Positions 10,501 to 18,122 of a stretch of DNA of 64,000 nt are shown here, one piece after another. A program made the position numbers and the translations under genes. The notes beneath the pieces are model-generated. The model saw only the letters and a program-made list of their open reading frames with translations. It did no database searches and had not been told where the DNA came from. How positions within the stretch are numbered: the first letter of the stretch is position 1; every line of letters begins with the position of its first letter. This DNA comes from Kutzneria buriramensis (GTDB taxonomy: Bacteria; Actinomycetota; Actinomycetes; Mycobacteriales; Pseudonocardiaceae): positions 434,001-498,000 of the forward strand of contig NZ_QUNO01000002.1 of NCBI RefSeq assembly GCF_003387475.1. The letters run 5' to 3'.

Positions 10501-11478
10501 ACCTTCCACGTGGTCGACGAGGGGGACCGCACGCTGGCCGCGGGCAAGGACCTGGCGGCGATCAAGGAGGACCTGCGGGCCACCATGCGCGCCGCGCTGT
10601 CCGCCGCCCCCAACGACATCGAGCGCACCGGCCTGACGACCTGGGACTTCGGCACGCTGCCGCGCACGCACCGCCAGGCCGTCACGGGCTACGAGGTCAC
10701 CACCTATCCGTCGCTGGTCGACCGCGGCGACCACGTGGACGTGAAGCTGCTGGACAGCGCCGCCCAGCAGCGGGCGGCGATGAAGCTCGGCACCCGGCGC
10801 CTGCTGCTGCTCCAGCTGCCGTCGCCGGTGAAGCTGATCGTCCGCAGCCTGAGCAACGACGCCAAGCTGACGTTGAGCCGCAACCCGCACGGCGGCGTGC
10901 CGGCGCTGCTCGCGGACTGCGCGGCGACCGCCGTGGACAAGCTCGTCGCCGACGGCGGCGGTCCCGTCTTCGACCAGGCCGGCTTCGAGAAACTGCTGGT
11001 CAGGGCCCGTCAGGGGCTGAACGAGACCGTGCTGGAGGTCGTGAAGCGGGTCCGCAAGGTCCTCGACGCCGCGCAGGCGGCCGAGCGGCAGCTGGCGGCG
11101 ACCAAGTTCGCGCCGGACGCCTCCGTCGCCGACATCCGGGCGCAGCTCAGGGACCTGGTGCACGCCGATTTCGCGCAGGAGACCGGCTACCAGCGGCTGC
11201 CGGACGTGGAGCGCTACCTCCGGGCGATCGAACGCCGGCTGGACAAGCTGCCCGAGAACCCGCAGCGGGACGTGCAGCGCACCGAGGAGATCGCCGAGAT
11301 CACCGCCGAGTACCGGGCGCTGGTCGACGCGGTGCCCGACGGCGAGCCGGTGGAGGCGCCGCTGCGAAGCATCGGCTGGATGATCCAGGAGCTGCGGGTC
11401 AGCTACTTCGCGCAGACCCTCGGCACCGCCTACCCGGTGTCCGAGAAACGGATCTACAAGGCGATGGACGAGCTGTGA
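7567..11478 (+). CDS. hrpA: ATP-dependent RNA helicase HrpA
   Basis: A 1303-residue DEAH-box RNA helicase; the full family length is about 1300. Visible motifs are Walker A GETGSGKTT (Lys103), DEAHERS with DEAH at 194-197, SATIDPE, and the helicase C-terminal TNVAETSLTVPG and QRKGRCGRV blocks. After these come the HA2/OB region and a long C-terminal DUF3418-type part. It unwinds RNA in the cytoplasm and in other bacteria is tied to mRNA processing and to rescue of collided ribosomes. The start is ATG 7567 with a poor ribosome site; GTG 7582 is an in-frame alternative. It is monocistronic and divergent from the gene at 7475. Confidence 0.95.
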   Translation: MGSLPVTAAHIELPQLMLRDEHRLRRRVDGARKIRDEAKRNAALAQIDHEVLAAQARLAARVAAVPRIDYPEELPVSQRRQDILDVIRDNQVVIVAGETGSGKTTQLPKICLELGRGLRGVIGHTQPRRIAARTVAERVAEELHTELGKVVGYKVRFTDQVGDDTLVKLMTDGILLAEIQSDRLLSRYDTLIIDEAHERSLNIDFILGYVKQLLPRRPDLKVIITSATIDPERFSRHFGDAPIVEVSGRTYPVETRYRPVIDPEDPDADPDRDQVQAIVDAVDELQAEGPGDILVFLSGEREIRDTADALSKQDLRNTEILPLYARLSVGEQHRVFQRHTGRRVVLATNVAETSLTVPGIKYVIDPGNARISRYSHRLKVQRLPIEPISQASANQRKGRCGRVSEGICIRLYSEEDFESRPEFTDAEILRTNLASVILQMIAAGLGDIAAFPFIDPPDRRNINDGIGLLQELGALENGKLTGIGRRLSQLPVDPRLARMVVAAEENGCVREVMVIAAALSIQDPRERPTEQQEQAQQQHARFRDPDSDFISFLNLWNYLREQQKELSSNQFRKMCRAEFLNYLRVREWQDIYSQLRQVVKGQGVSVNGGEIDTKGIHLSLLAGLLSHLGMKDVITKGVPTKGSIRKGPTEYLGARGAKFAIFPGSALSRQQPQWVMAAELVETSRLWARTVAKIEPEWAEKLGAHLVKRSYSEPHWEARQGAVIATEKVTLYGLPIVAARRINYGRIDPEVSRELFIRHALVDGEWRTSHQFFHHNRKLLDDVEKLEDRVRRRDIKVDDETLFDFYDKRVGAEVVSVRHFDTWWRKTRREQPDLLTFDPEMLVNDSAGGITEADYPDHWTQGGVQLPLTYRFEPGRRDDGVTVRVPLPVLGQVDGDGLAWQIPGLRLELVTSLIKSLPKQLRKNFVPVPTFAKAVVDRIGADDQHVLEAVERELRTLSGVAIPREAWQLDQVPEHLKTTFHVVDEGDRTLAAGKDLAAIKEDLRATMRAALSAAPNDIERTGLTTWDFGTLPRTHRQAVTGYEVTTYPSLVDRGDHVDVKLLDSAAQQRAAMKLGTRRLLLLQLPSPVKLIVRSLSNDAKLTLSRNPHGGVPALLADCAATAVDKLVADGGGPVFDQAGFEKLLVRARQGLNETVLEVVKRVRKVLDAAQAAERQLAATKFAPDASVADIRAQLRDLVHADFAQETGYQRLPDVERYLRAIERRLDKLPENPQRDVQRTEEIAEITAEYRALVDAVPDGEPVEAPLRSIGWMIQELRVSYFAQTLGTAYPVSEKRIYKAMDEL

Positions 11479-11514
11479 GCAACGCATCGGGCGCGGTGGG
11501 CGTCTAGCGGTTCG

Positions 11515-12006
11515 ATGTCCCAGTCGTTCGATGAGTTCGTGCACGAGCACCAGCAGGCCCTGGTCCGCTACGCCACGCTGCTGGCGGGCGGGCAGGGCGA
11601 CGCCGAGGACCTGGTGCAGGAGGTGCTGATCCGGGTCTACCCGCGGTGGGAGACGCTGGAGGGGTCGGCCTATGCCTACGTCCGGCGCGCCGTGACCAAC
11701 GAGTTCCTGTCGTGGCGGCGGCGCTGGAGCACCCGGCACATCCGGCCGACCGACGAGCTGCCGGAGGTGCCGGTCGGTCTCGACTGGCACGAGCCGGACC
11801 AGCGGCTGTGGGCTGAGCTGCGAAAACTCCCCCGGCAGCAACGAGCGGCGGTCGTGCTGCGTTATTACGAGGACCTGACCGATGCGGAGACGGCCGAGCT
11901 GATGGGCTGCCGCGAGGGCACCGTGCGGGCGCACGTCAGCCGGGGCCTCGCGTCGCTGCGGTCGGTGCTGGGGACGTCGGAGCGCGCGTGGAGGGGCCAT
12001 GAGTGA
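11515..12006 (+). CDS. SigE-family RNA polymerase sigma factor
   Basis: A 163-residue group 4 sigma factor of the actinobacterial SigE (SCO-type) family. Region 2 reads YATLLAGGQGDAEDLVQEVLIRVYPRW and is followed by YVRRAVTNEFLSWRRR. Region 4 carries LPRQQRAAVVLRYYEDLTDAETAELMGCREGTVRAHVSRGLASLR, a clear helix-turn-helix. It follows hrpA by 36 bases. Its last 8 bases overlap the start of the membrane-protein gene (ATG 11999), a usual arrangement for a sigma factor and its regulator. No zinc-binding anti-sigma gene is seen. Confidence 0.92.
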   Translation: MSQSFDEFVHEHQQALVRYATLLAGGQGDAEDLVQEVLIRVYPRWETLEGSAYAYVRRAVTNEFLSWRRRWSTRHIRPTDELPEVPVGLDWHEPDQRLWAELRKLPRQQRAAVVLRYYEDLTDAETAELMGCREGTVRAHVSRGLASLRSVLGTSERAWRGHE

Positions 12007-12358
12007 CGAGGAGGACGAACTGCGGCGGATGCTCGCGGCTCGGGCCGACCGGGTGCACTCGAGTCTCTCCGGGCCGGCGATCCGCGCGCGGGCGCAGGCC
12101 CGGCGGCCGATCCGCCGCTACGCCCCGGTGCTGACCGCCGCGGCGGTGCTGGCCGTCGTGGTGGTGATCGGTTTCGTGCTGACGCAGCGCGGCGGGTCGC
12201 CGAACCCGGTGCGGCAGGTGCCGCCGGCCGCCACCGTGACCACGACGACGACCACGGAGCCGGTCCAGATCACGCCCACGTCGACCGTCTCGCCCACGGA
12301 GACGACGACCACGCATTCGCAGGCCAGCAGCACGACCGCGATCAGCACCTCGCGTTGA
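11999..12358 (+). CDS. Short single-pass membrane protein, possible sigma-factor partner
   Basis: 119 residues. A charged cytoplasmic N-terminus (about 1-40), one transmembrane helix (about 41-61, VLTAAAVLAVVVVIGFVL) and an outer tail made almost entirely of Thr, Pro and Ser. Its ATG lies 8 bases inside the sigma gene, so the two are translationally coupled. Position and topology suggest a regulator of the sigma factor. It lacks the HxxxCxxC zinc motif of ZAS anti-sigma factors, so that role is inferred. The tail looks like a cell-wall spacer or a mannosylation target. Confidence 0.7.
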   Translation: MSDEEDELRRMLAARADRVHSSLSGPAIRARAQARRPIRRYAPVLTAAAVLAVVVVIGFVLTQRGGSPNPVRQVPPAATVTTTTTTEPVQITPTSTVSPTETTTTHSQASSTTAISTSR

Positions 12359-12440
12359 GACTTTTTTCGCGACCGCTGCAACAGATCCGGCGCGGGCCGC
12401 ATGGAAGTGGTGTCAGATCCTTTGATCGAGAGGACACCTC

Positions 12441-12839
12441 ATGCGTATCCCCGCTGTGCTGCGGTCCCGGAAGGCCATCGTCGCGGCGGCCGTGACCGTG
12501 GGCGTGCTGGGGGCCGGGACGGTCGCCATGGCGGCGACCTCGGCCGCCGGCGGCGCGCCGACGCCGACCGCGCCGGTGACGACGATCCCGGTCACGGCGC
12601 TGCCGACCACCACGATCGTCACCTCGCCGGCGTCGGGCCCGACCGAGACCACCCGGTCCGCCCCGCAGACCACGCGGACCGTGGGGCCCACCGAGACGAC
12701 GCGGACCGCTTACCCGACGGAGACCACGAAGTCGGATCCGCAGCCGACGACGACCGTCTCCGAGCCGCAGAGCACGGTCACCACCTCGCCGGCGCCGGAG
12801 TCGACGACGGCGTACCCGACGACGACCGTCAAGCGCTGA
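12441..12839 (+). CDS. Secreted Thr/Pro-rich low-complexity protein
   Basis: 132 residues. A Sec-type signal peptide (basic RIPAVLRSRK, hydrophobic core, AMAAT near residue 31) is followed by about 100 residues dominated by Thr, Pro and Ser with repeated PTETT, TTTV and PTTTI pieces. No folded domain is recognised. GAGAGGACACCTC lies before the ATG. The 82 bases upstream contain a T-run (cttttttcg) and a possible promoter for the neighbouring SigE-like factor; this is not proven. It is the second Thr-rich exported product in the locus and may be an O-mannosylated wall protein. Confidence 0.7.
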   Translation: MRIPAVLRSRKAIVAAAVTVGVLGAGTVAMAATSAAGGAPTPTAPVTTIPVTALPTTTIVTSPASGPTETTRSAPQTTRTVGPTETTRTAYPTETTKSDPQPTTTVSEPQSTVTTSPAPESTTAYPTTTVKR

Positions 12840-12863
12840 TCGGCTCGGCAGGGTGTTCGGCGG

Positions 12864-14213
12864 CTAGGGGTCGCCGAACACCTTGCCCGGGTTGAGGATT
12901 CCGTGCGGGTCCAGGGCGTTCTTCACGGCTCGGTGCAGGTCCAGCACCGCCGGGCTCAGCTCCTTGACCAGCCCGGGGCGTTTGAGCAGGCCGACGCCGT
13001 GCTCGCCGGTGACGGTTCCGCCCAGCGCCAGCGCGTCGGCGATGATGTCCTCGAACGCCGCCTGCGCGCGGGCCTTCGCGGTGTCGTCGTCGGTCGGCGT
13101 GATCAGCAACGGGTGCAGGTTGCCGTCGCCGATGTGAGCGATGTTCGCGATCACCGTGTCGTGCCGGACGGCGGCGGCCTCGATCCGGCCCAGCATCTCG
13201 GCGATCTTGCCGGTGGGCACGCACACGTCCTCGGTGAGCACCGGTCCGAGCCGCTCCAGCGCCGGGTAGGCCAGCCGGCGGGCGGCGAACAGGGCGTCCG
13301 CCTCCGCCTCGTCCGTGGACATCGCCGCCCAGGTCGCGCCGGCCTGTTCGAAGCACGCCAGCATCGTCGCCGCCTCGGCGTCGTCGGCGGTGTCGGTGCG
13401 CCCCAACAACACCACCTCCGCCTCGGCCGACAGGCCCATGTTCTTCCACGCGTCAACGGCCTTGAGGCAGTGCTTGTCGACCAGTTCGAGCGCCGAGGGC
13501 ACCACACCCGCGGCGATTACTGCCGCCGCCGCTTCGCCGGCCGCGGTAATCGACGAGAAGTACGCCGCCACGGTTCTTTCCGGGGCTCGCTTCGCGCGCA
13601 GCCGCACGGTGATCTCGGTGATCACGCCGAGCGTGCCCTCCGAGCCCACCATGAGCCCGGCGAGGTCGTAGCCGGCGACGCCCTTCGCGGTCCGCCGGCC
13701 CAGCCGGACGATCTCGCCCGTGCCGGTCACGATCTGCATGCCGAGCACGTAGTCGCGGGTGACGCCGTACTTCACGCAGCACACCCCGCCGGCGTTGGTC
13801 GCCACGTTGCCGCCGATCGTCGACCACGGCGAACTGGCCGGATCCGGTGGGTACCAGAGGTTTTGTCGGGCCGCGGCCGCCCGCAGGTCGTCGTTGACCA
13901 CGCCGGGCTCGACCACCGCCAGCCGCTCGACCGGGTCGATCTCGATGATCCGGTTCAGCTGGTCCATGGCCAGCAGCACGCAGCCCTCGACCGCGTTCGC
14001 CCCACCCGACAGCCCTGTGCCCGCGCCGCGCGTCACCAACGGTATCCGGTGCTTGATGCAGTGTCTGACCACCGCTTGCACGTCCTCCGCGCCGCGCGGC
14101 CGGACGAGGGCGGCCGGCAATGCGTACGGGGCCCATTCCGCCTCGTCGTGGGCGTAACTCCGGAGCACATCCGGGTCGGTGATGGTGAGTTCCGGCAACA
14201 GGTCGTCGATCAT
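12864..14213 (-). CDS. FAD-linked oxidase, GlcD/D-lactate dehydrogenase type
   Basis: About 449 residues, a VAO-fold flavoprotein that oxidises 2-hydroxy acids such as glycolate or D-lactate. The FAD-binding N-terminus includes PLVTRGAGTGLSGG (near residues 60-73) and STIGGNVATNAGG. The FAD-oxidase C-terminal domain ends with IGDGNLHP, GEHGVGLLKR and DPHGILNPGKVF. A GTG one codon upstream (14216) is an alternative start. It is divergent from the amidohydrolase across about 27 bases, so the promoters must overlap. No GlcE/GlcF partners are present, so this is probably a stand-alone dehydrogenase; the exact substrate is unknown. Confidence 0.88.
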   Translation of the reverse strand: MIDDLLPELTITDPDVLRSYAHDEAEWAPYALPAALVRPRGAEDVQAVVRHCIKHRIPLVTRGAGTGLSGGANAVEGCVLLAMDQLNRIIEIDPVERLAVVEPGVVNDDLRAAAARQNLWYPPDPASSPWSTIGGNVATNAGGVCCVKYGVTRDYVLGMQIVTGTGEIVRLGRRTAKGVAGYDLAGLMVGSEGTLGVITEITVRLRAKRAPERTVAAYFSSITAAGEAAAAVIAAGVVPSALELVDKHCLKAVDAWKNMGLSAEAEVVLLGRTDTADDAEAATMLACFEQAGATWAAMSTDEAEADALFAARRLAYPALERLGPVLTEDVCVPTGKIAEMLGRIEAAAVRHDTVIANIAHIGDGNLHPLLITPTDDDTAKARAQAAFEDIIADALALGGTVTGEHGVGLLKRPGLVKELSPAVLDLHRAVKNALDPHGILNPGKVFGDP

Positions 14214-14240
14214 CACGGATCCATGTTATTCTAGGAGGGC

Positions 14241-15410
14241 ATGTCGACCAGTGATATGCGTTTCCTCATCAGAGAAGTCCGTCTTTTCGACGGCGTCGCC
14301 GCACGCCCTTCGGCCAACGTCCTGGTGCGGGACGGCAAGGTTCTCGACGTCGCCGCCGAGGCTCCCGAGGGCTGGCCGGTCGTCGAGGGTGCGGGCAGAA
14401 CCCTGTTGCCCGGTCTCATCGACTCGCACACGCATGTGCGTCCCGGCCGTTTGGAGCAGGCCGTTCAGTTCGGCGTCACCACCGAGCTGGACATGTTCGC
14501 CGATCCGGCGCAGGTGGCGGAGTTGAAGCGCAAGGCCGCCGCCAACCCCGAGATGGCCGACCTACGGTCCGCCGGCATCGGCGCCACCGCGCCCGGCGGC
14601 CACCCGCGCGTCGGATTCCCTGACCACGCCAGGATTTCCTCGCCGTCGGAGGCGGATCAGTTCGTCGCCGATCGGGTGGCCGAGGGGTCCGACTACCTGA
14701 AGATCGTCGTCGACAACGGCATTTCGCGGAAGGATGTCCTGCCGTCCTTGGACTCTGCGACCGTAGCCGCATTGGTGAAGGCGGCGCATGGGCATGGCCT
14801 GCTGGCCGTGGCGCATGCCACCGACCAGGCGGCGGCGGTGATGGCGTTGGACGCCGGGGTGGACGGGCTCGCGCATCTGTTCGTCGATGGGCCTCCTGCG
14901 GCGGATTTCGGCGTGGGGAAGGCGTTCGTCATTCCCACGCTGACCGTCTTGAATGGACTGTGGGGTGATCCGGCCGGGAGCCGGGCGCTGCTGGCGGATC
15001 CCCTTGTGCGGCCTCACCTGGACTACGAGTCCGTTGCTGTGCTGGGGCATGGCGGGTATGCGCCTGCGGGTTACCGGCAGGGTCCGGAGTTCGCGGTTGA
15101 GGCATTGCGGCAGGTTCGGGCGCAGGGTGCCAGGGTGCTCGCCGGGACCGACGCCTCGGCTCCCACCGTCGCGCATGGTGCCAGCCTGCACCAGGAGTTG
15201 GCGCTGCTCGTGGAGGCAGGGTTGACGCCGCTGGAGGCGTTGGCCGCGGCGACTTCCGTGCCGGCGGAGGTGTTCGGGCTCGCGGACCGGGGAGTGGTCG
15301 AGGCCGGTCGACGGGCGGATCTCGTTCTGGTGGACGGGGATCCGACCGTGGACATCCTGGCGACTCGGGCGATCGTCGGGGTGTGGCGGGGCGGCGTGAG
15401 AGTCCGGTGA
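14241..15410 (+). CDS. Metal-dependent amidohydrolase family protein
   Basis: 389 residues with the composite fold of this superfamily. LLPGLIDSHTHV is the first metal-binding HxH. YLKIVVDN may supply the bridging lysine, and VAHATD, GLAHLF and VLAGTDAS provide the remaining ligands. The C-terminal VVEAGRRADLVLVDGDP closes the beta domain. The substrate is unknown; imidazolonepropionase- or peptidase-like members are closest in style. AGGAGG lies only 2 bases from ATG 14241, so the true start could be ATG 14256 (MRFLIREV). The second half uses GGG, GTT and GCG codons more freely than its neighbours. Confidence 0.85.
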   Translation: MSTSDMRFLIREVRLFDGVAARPSANVLVRDGKVLDVAAEAPEGWPVVEGAGRTLLPGLIDSHTHVRPGRLEQAVQFGVTTELDMFADPAQVAELKRKAAANPEMADLRSAGIGATAPGGHPRVGFPDHARISSPSEADQFVADRVAEGSDYLKIVVDNGISRKDVLPSLDSATVAALVKAAHGHGLLAVAHATDQAAAVMALDAGVDGLAHLFVDGPPAADFGVGKAFVIPTLTVLNGLWGDPAGSRALLADPLVRPHLDYESVAVLGHGGYAPAGYRQGPEFAVEALRQVRAQGARVLAGTDASAPTVAHGASLHQELALLVEAGLTPLEALAAATSVPAEVFGLADRGVVEAGRRADLVLVDGDPTVDILATRAIVGVWRGGVRVR

Positions 15411-15430
15411 TCGGGTAGGGCGGTGGACCT

Positions 15431-15462
15431 GCCTGGCGTGGCCGACGTTGGTCGCGCCAGGC
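15431..15462. terminator. Hairpin between convergent genes
   Basis: Arms gcctggcg and cgccaggc (8 bases, perfect) with a 16-base loop sit between the convergent amidohydrolase and FMN-oxidase genes. It lacks a U-tract, as is common in high-GC actinomycetes. A bidirectional terminator is likely. Confidence 0.5.
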
Positions 15463-15482
15463 TTGGCCTCGGGCGTCTCTCG

Positions 15483-16561
15483 CTAGGGGCGCAGGGTTGC
15501 CAGCGAGCGGTCGAGGTCGGCGAGGGTGTTGGCGCCGAGCAGCCGCATGGTGCGCTCCAGCTCCTCGCGGAGGATGGAGATCACCTTGGCGACGCCGGGC
15601 TCCCCGGCGGCGATCAGGCCGTACACGTAAGGACGCCCGATGAGGCAGGCTTTGGCGCCGAGGGCGAGGGCGGCGGCGATGTCGCCGCCGGACCGGATGC
15701 CGCCGTCGATGAAAACGTCGAGGCGGGAACCCACGGCGTCGGCGACGGCGGGCAGGAGGTCCAAGGGGGCGGGGAGCGGTCCAGTTGGCGGCCGCCGTGG
15801 TTGGACAGGACGATGGCGTCGGCGCCGAAGTCGGCGGCACGGACGGCGTCGGCGACGCCCTGGATGCCCTTGACGACGAGGGGACCGGACCAGGTCTCGC
15901 GCAGCCAGGCCAGGTCGGACCACTTGAGGTCCCGGGCGAAGTTCCGCGAGCCGAAGTCGAGGAAGGTGGCCGGACCGTGGCGGGGAGGCAGGCTCAGGCG
16001 ATTGTGCGCATCCCGAATCCGGTTGCCGGGAACGGGAGTGTCGACGGTCAGCACCAAAGCCCCGCAACCCCGCGCACGGTCGATCAGCTCCTTGGTGAAG
16101 CCCCGGTCATCCCACACGTAGAGCTGGAACCAGAGGTTGTCGCAGCGGAGAACCTCCGGCGCGGTGGTGCCCATTGTGGACAGTACGTACGGAATGCCGG
16201 CGGCGGTGGCGGCACGGGCGACGGCGGGCTCGCCGTCGGGGTGCATCATCCGCGTGTAGCCGGTGGGGGCGAGGACCAGCGGCAAAGACGCCGGCTGGCC
16301 GAGGATGGCGGTGGCGGTGTCGGCCTCGCCGCCGACCAGCACCCGCGGGTGGAACTCGACCCGGTCGTACGCGGAACGGTTGCGGTGCAAGGTGATCTCG
16401 CCGTCCGAGCCGCCGTCCAGATACTCGAACACGGCCTTGGGCGCCCGCTTCCTTGCGGCGGCACGGAGATCGGAAACCGTGTGCGCCCGCTTGACGGGAT
16501 CCAGCTCCGGGCGGCGCGGCAGGAGCCGGAGTTCCCACAAGCGGGGCACACGTCGGGTCAT
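15483..16561 (-). pseudogene. FMN-dependent alpha-hydroxy-acid oxidase, frameshifted
   Basis: This reads as a complete lactate/glycolate-oxidase family protein of about 359 residues only if one base is restored. The N-terminal frame runs from ATG 16561 (VFEYLDGGSDGE, STMGTTAPE, WFQLYVW) to the catalytic SNHGGRQLDRS. It then shifts. The C-terminal frame gives PAPLDLLPAVADAV, FIDGGIRSGGD (phosphate-binding Arg) and IGRPYVYGL to a stop at 15483. The break is in a G-run at 15771-15774, where one more G restores the frame. It may be a true disruption or a homopolymer sequencing error. The ATG overlaps the upstream monooxygenase stop (ATGA), so the two were one operon. Confidence 0.85.
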
Positions 16562-18045
16562 GCCGCCAAGTCAAGCACGGTACGCCAAGCAGTTTTCAGC
16601 TCCGCGGGGGCGAAATCGGGGCTGCGCCAGGCGATGACGAAGTCGGGGCGGACGAGGACAGCGCCCTCGACCGAGACGCCGTACGCGGCGAAGAACTCCG
16701 GCTCGTCGAGCACGTGCACTGCGATCGGCAGGTCGGTGTCGCGCCACGCCGCGTTGCCGGTGAGCAGCACGAAACCGCGGCCCAGCAACGAGGTGGTGGA
16801 CCCGGCGCCCAGCTTGACGTACGGGGCACGGACGCCGGGACGGCCGGTGGGCGCGGCGGGATCCTCCAGCAGGTCGCCGGGATCGCCGGGCTCGGCGACG
16901 ATCGCGCCGCCGAGTTGCCGGTAGCCGAAGAACAGCGAACTCACCGGCGACACCGGGGCGGGCAGGTCGTCGACGGGCGCGGTCGGGCGGCCGCGCTGGG
17001 TGAACAGCAGGAACTGCTGGTCGGCCAGGATCTTCGAGTACGGGCGGCGCTCCGGATCGTGGCTGGCCAGCAGCCCCGGCCCGGCCTCGCCCCGGGTGAC
17101 CATGGCCAGCTTCCACGCGATGGAGAACCCGTCCATGATCGCGGTGTTGCCGCCGAACGCCCCGGTCGGCGGCATCAGCCGGGCGGCGTCGCCGACCAGG
17201 AAGACCCGCCCGTCCTGGAACCGTTCCGCGACACCGTGCACGGTCCGCGACGAGGTGTCCGGCAGCGCGTGGATCTTCGGCTCCAGGTCCGGAACGCCGG
17301 TCGCGGTGCGGATGATCTGCATCCAGTCCAGCGGGCCGTCGACGGCCGAGACGCCGATCGCGTACCGGCCTGGCACGTCGGTGCCGACCAGCACGCCCGC
17401 GCCGCCGGGCAGCTCCGGGTTGAGCAGGTACGCGAGGAACACGCCGTGATCGGCGAGATCGGCGTCGAACAGCGTGCCCGTCCCCTCCGCGAGCACCCCA
17501 CGTCCGATCATCTCGATCCCCAGCGACTCGCGGATCGGGCTGCGGTGCCCGTCGGCGGCGACGAGGTAGTCGACCTCGAGGGTCTCCGAGACGCCGGTGT
17601 CCAGGTCCCGCAGCACGGCCGTGACGCCGTCCCGGTGCTGCGCGAAGGACACCAGCTCGGTGCCGAACCGCAGATCGGCGCCGAGTTCTCGGGCCCGTTC
17701 GGCCAGGATCGGCTCCATCCGCTCCTGGCTCAGGTCGGCCCACCCCGTCGGCGAGAAGGCGCTGAAGTCGGGCTGCGCCACCATGATCTCCTCCAGCACC
17801 GGGCCGGCCAGGCTGACCGCCCGGAGGATCTTGAACGCCCCGGCCGGGTCCGACGCCGCCCGTACCCGGTCGCCGACGCCGCCCACCTCGAGCGCCTCCA
17901 GGACGTGCGGGAACTGGCCCCGCGCCTTCGGGTGCACCGACGTCGTCGCGTGCCGCTCCACCAGCAGCGGCGGCGCCCCGTGCAGCCCCAGGAACAGCGC
18001 CGTCGACAGCCCGGACAGGCCCGCGCCCACCACCAACACACTCAT
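16558..18045 (-). CDS. FAD-dependent aromatic monooxygenase
   Basis: 495 residues of the PHBH-type class A flavin monooxygenases, which hydroxylate phenolic or polyketide rings using NAD(P)H and O2. The N-terminal Rossmann motif is VVGAGLSGLSTALFLG (Gly7, 9, 12). The second FAD motif is FLVGDAARLMPPTGAFGG with Asp286, followed by NTAIMDGFSIAWKLA. A thioredoxin-like C-terminus resembles polyketide hydroxylases of the PgaE/RdmE type. ATG 18045 follows GAGGGGGACGTCAG. Its stop overlaps the start of the FMN oxidase. It diverges from a TetR gene across three operator boxes, so it is very likely TetR-controlled. A role in xenobiotic or antibiotic modification is possible but unproven. Confidence 0.9.
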   Translation of the reverse strand: MSVLVVGAGLSGLSTALFLGLHGAPPLLVERHATTSVHPKARGQFPHVLEALEVGGVGDRVRAASDPAGAFKILRAVSLAGPVLEEIMVAQPDFSAFSPTGWADLSQERMEPILAERARELGADLRFGTELVSFAQHRDGVTAVLRDLDTGVSETLEVDYLVAADGHRSPIRESLGIEMIGRGVLAEGTGTLFDADLADHGVFLAYLLNPELPGGAGVLVGTDVPGRYAIGVSAVDGPLDWMQIIRTATGVPDLEPKIHALPDTSSRTVHGVAERFQDGRVFLVGDAARLMPPTGAFGGNTAIMDGFSIAWKLAMVTRGEAGPGLLASHDPERRPYSKILADQQFLLFTQRGRPTAPVDDLPAPVSPVSSLFFGYRQLGGAIVAEPGDPGDLLEDPAAPTGRPGVRAPYVKLGAGSTTSLLGRGFVLLTGNAAWRDTDLPIAVHVLDEPEFFAAYGVSVEGAVLVRPDFVIAWRSPDFAPAELKTAWRTVLDLAA

Positions 18046-18058
18046 CTGACGTCCCCCT

Positions 18059-18109
18059 CGAACAGTGTTTGTTCTGACGAACACTGTTTCTAGTCGCGAA
18101 CGGTGTTCG
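18059..18109. promoter_or_regulatory. Three tandem TetR-type operator boxes
   Basis: Three 13-base palindromic boxes lie in the 77-base gap between the monooxygenase and tetR starts: CGAACAGTGTTTG (18059-18071), CGAACACTGTTTC (18078-18090) and CGAACGGTGTTCG (18097-18109). They are spaced exactly 19 bases apart. The half-site is CGAAC. They cover both divergent promoters, so autoregulation plus control of the oxidase operon is expected. The sequence shows the symmetry; the binding protein is inferred. Confidence 0.75.
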
Positions 18110-18122
18110 TGTCAACTAGAGT

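Noticed and set aside
7918-12000. A very long open frame (about 1360 codons) antisense to hrpA and the sigma gene
   Set aside because: It mirrors the GC3 bias of the real genes, has repetitive Arg/Gly/Val/His composition and no domain or ribosome site.
12441-12839. Tandem DNA repeat in the Thr-rich gene
   Set aside because: The repetition is amino-acid low complexity (ACG/ACC codons) without a fixed DNA period.
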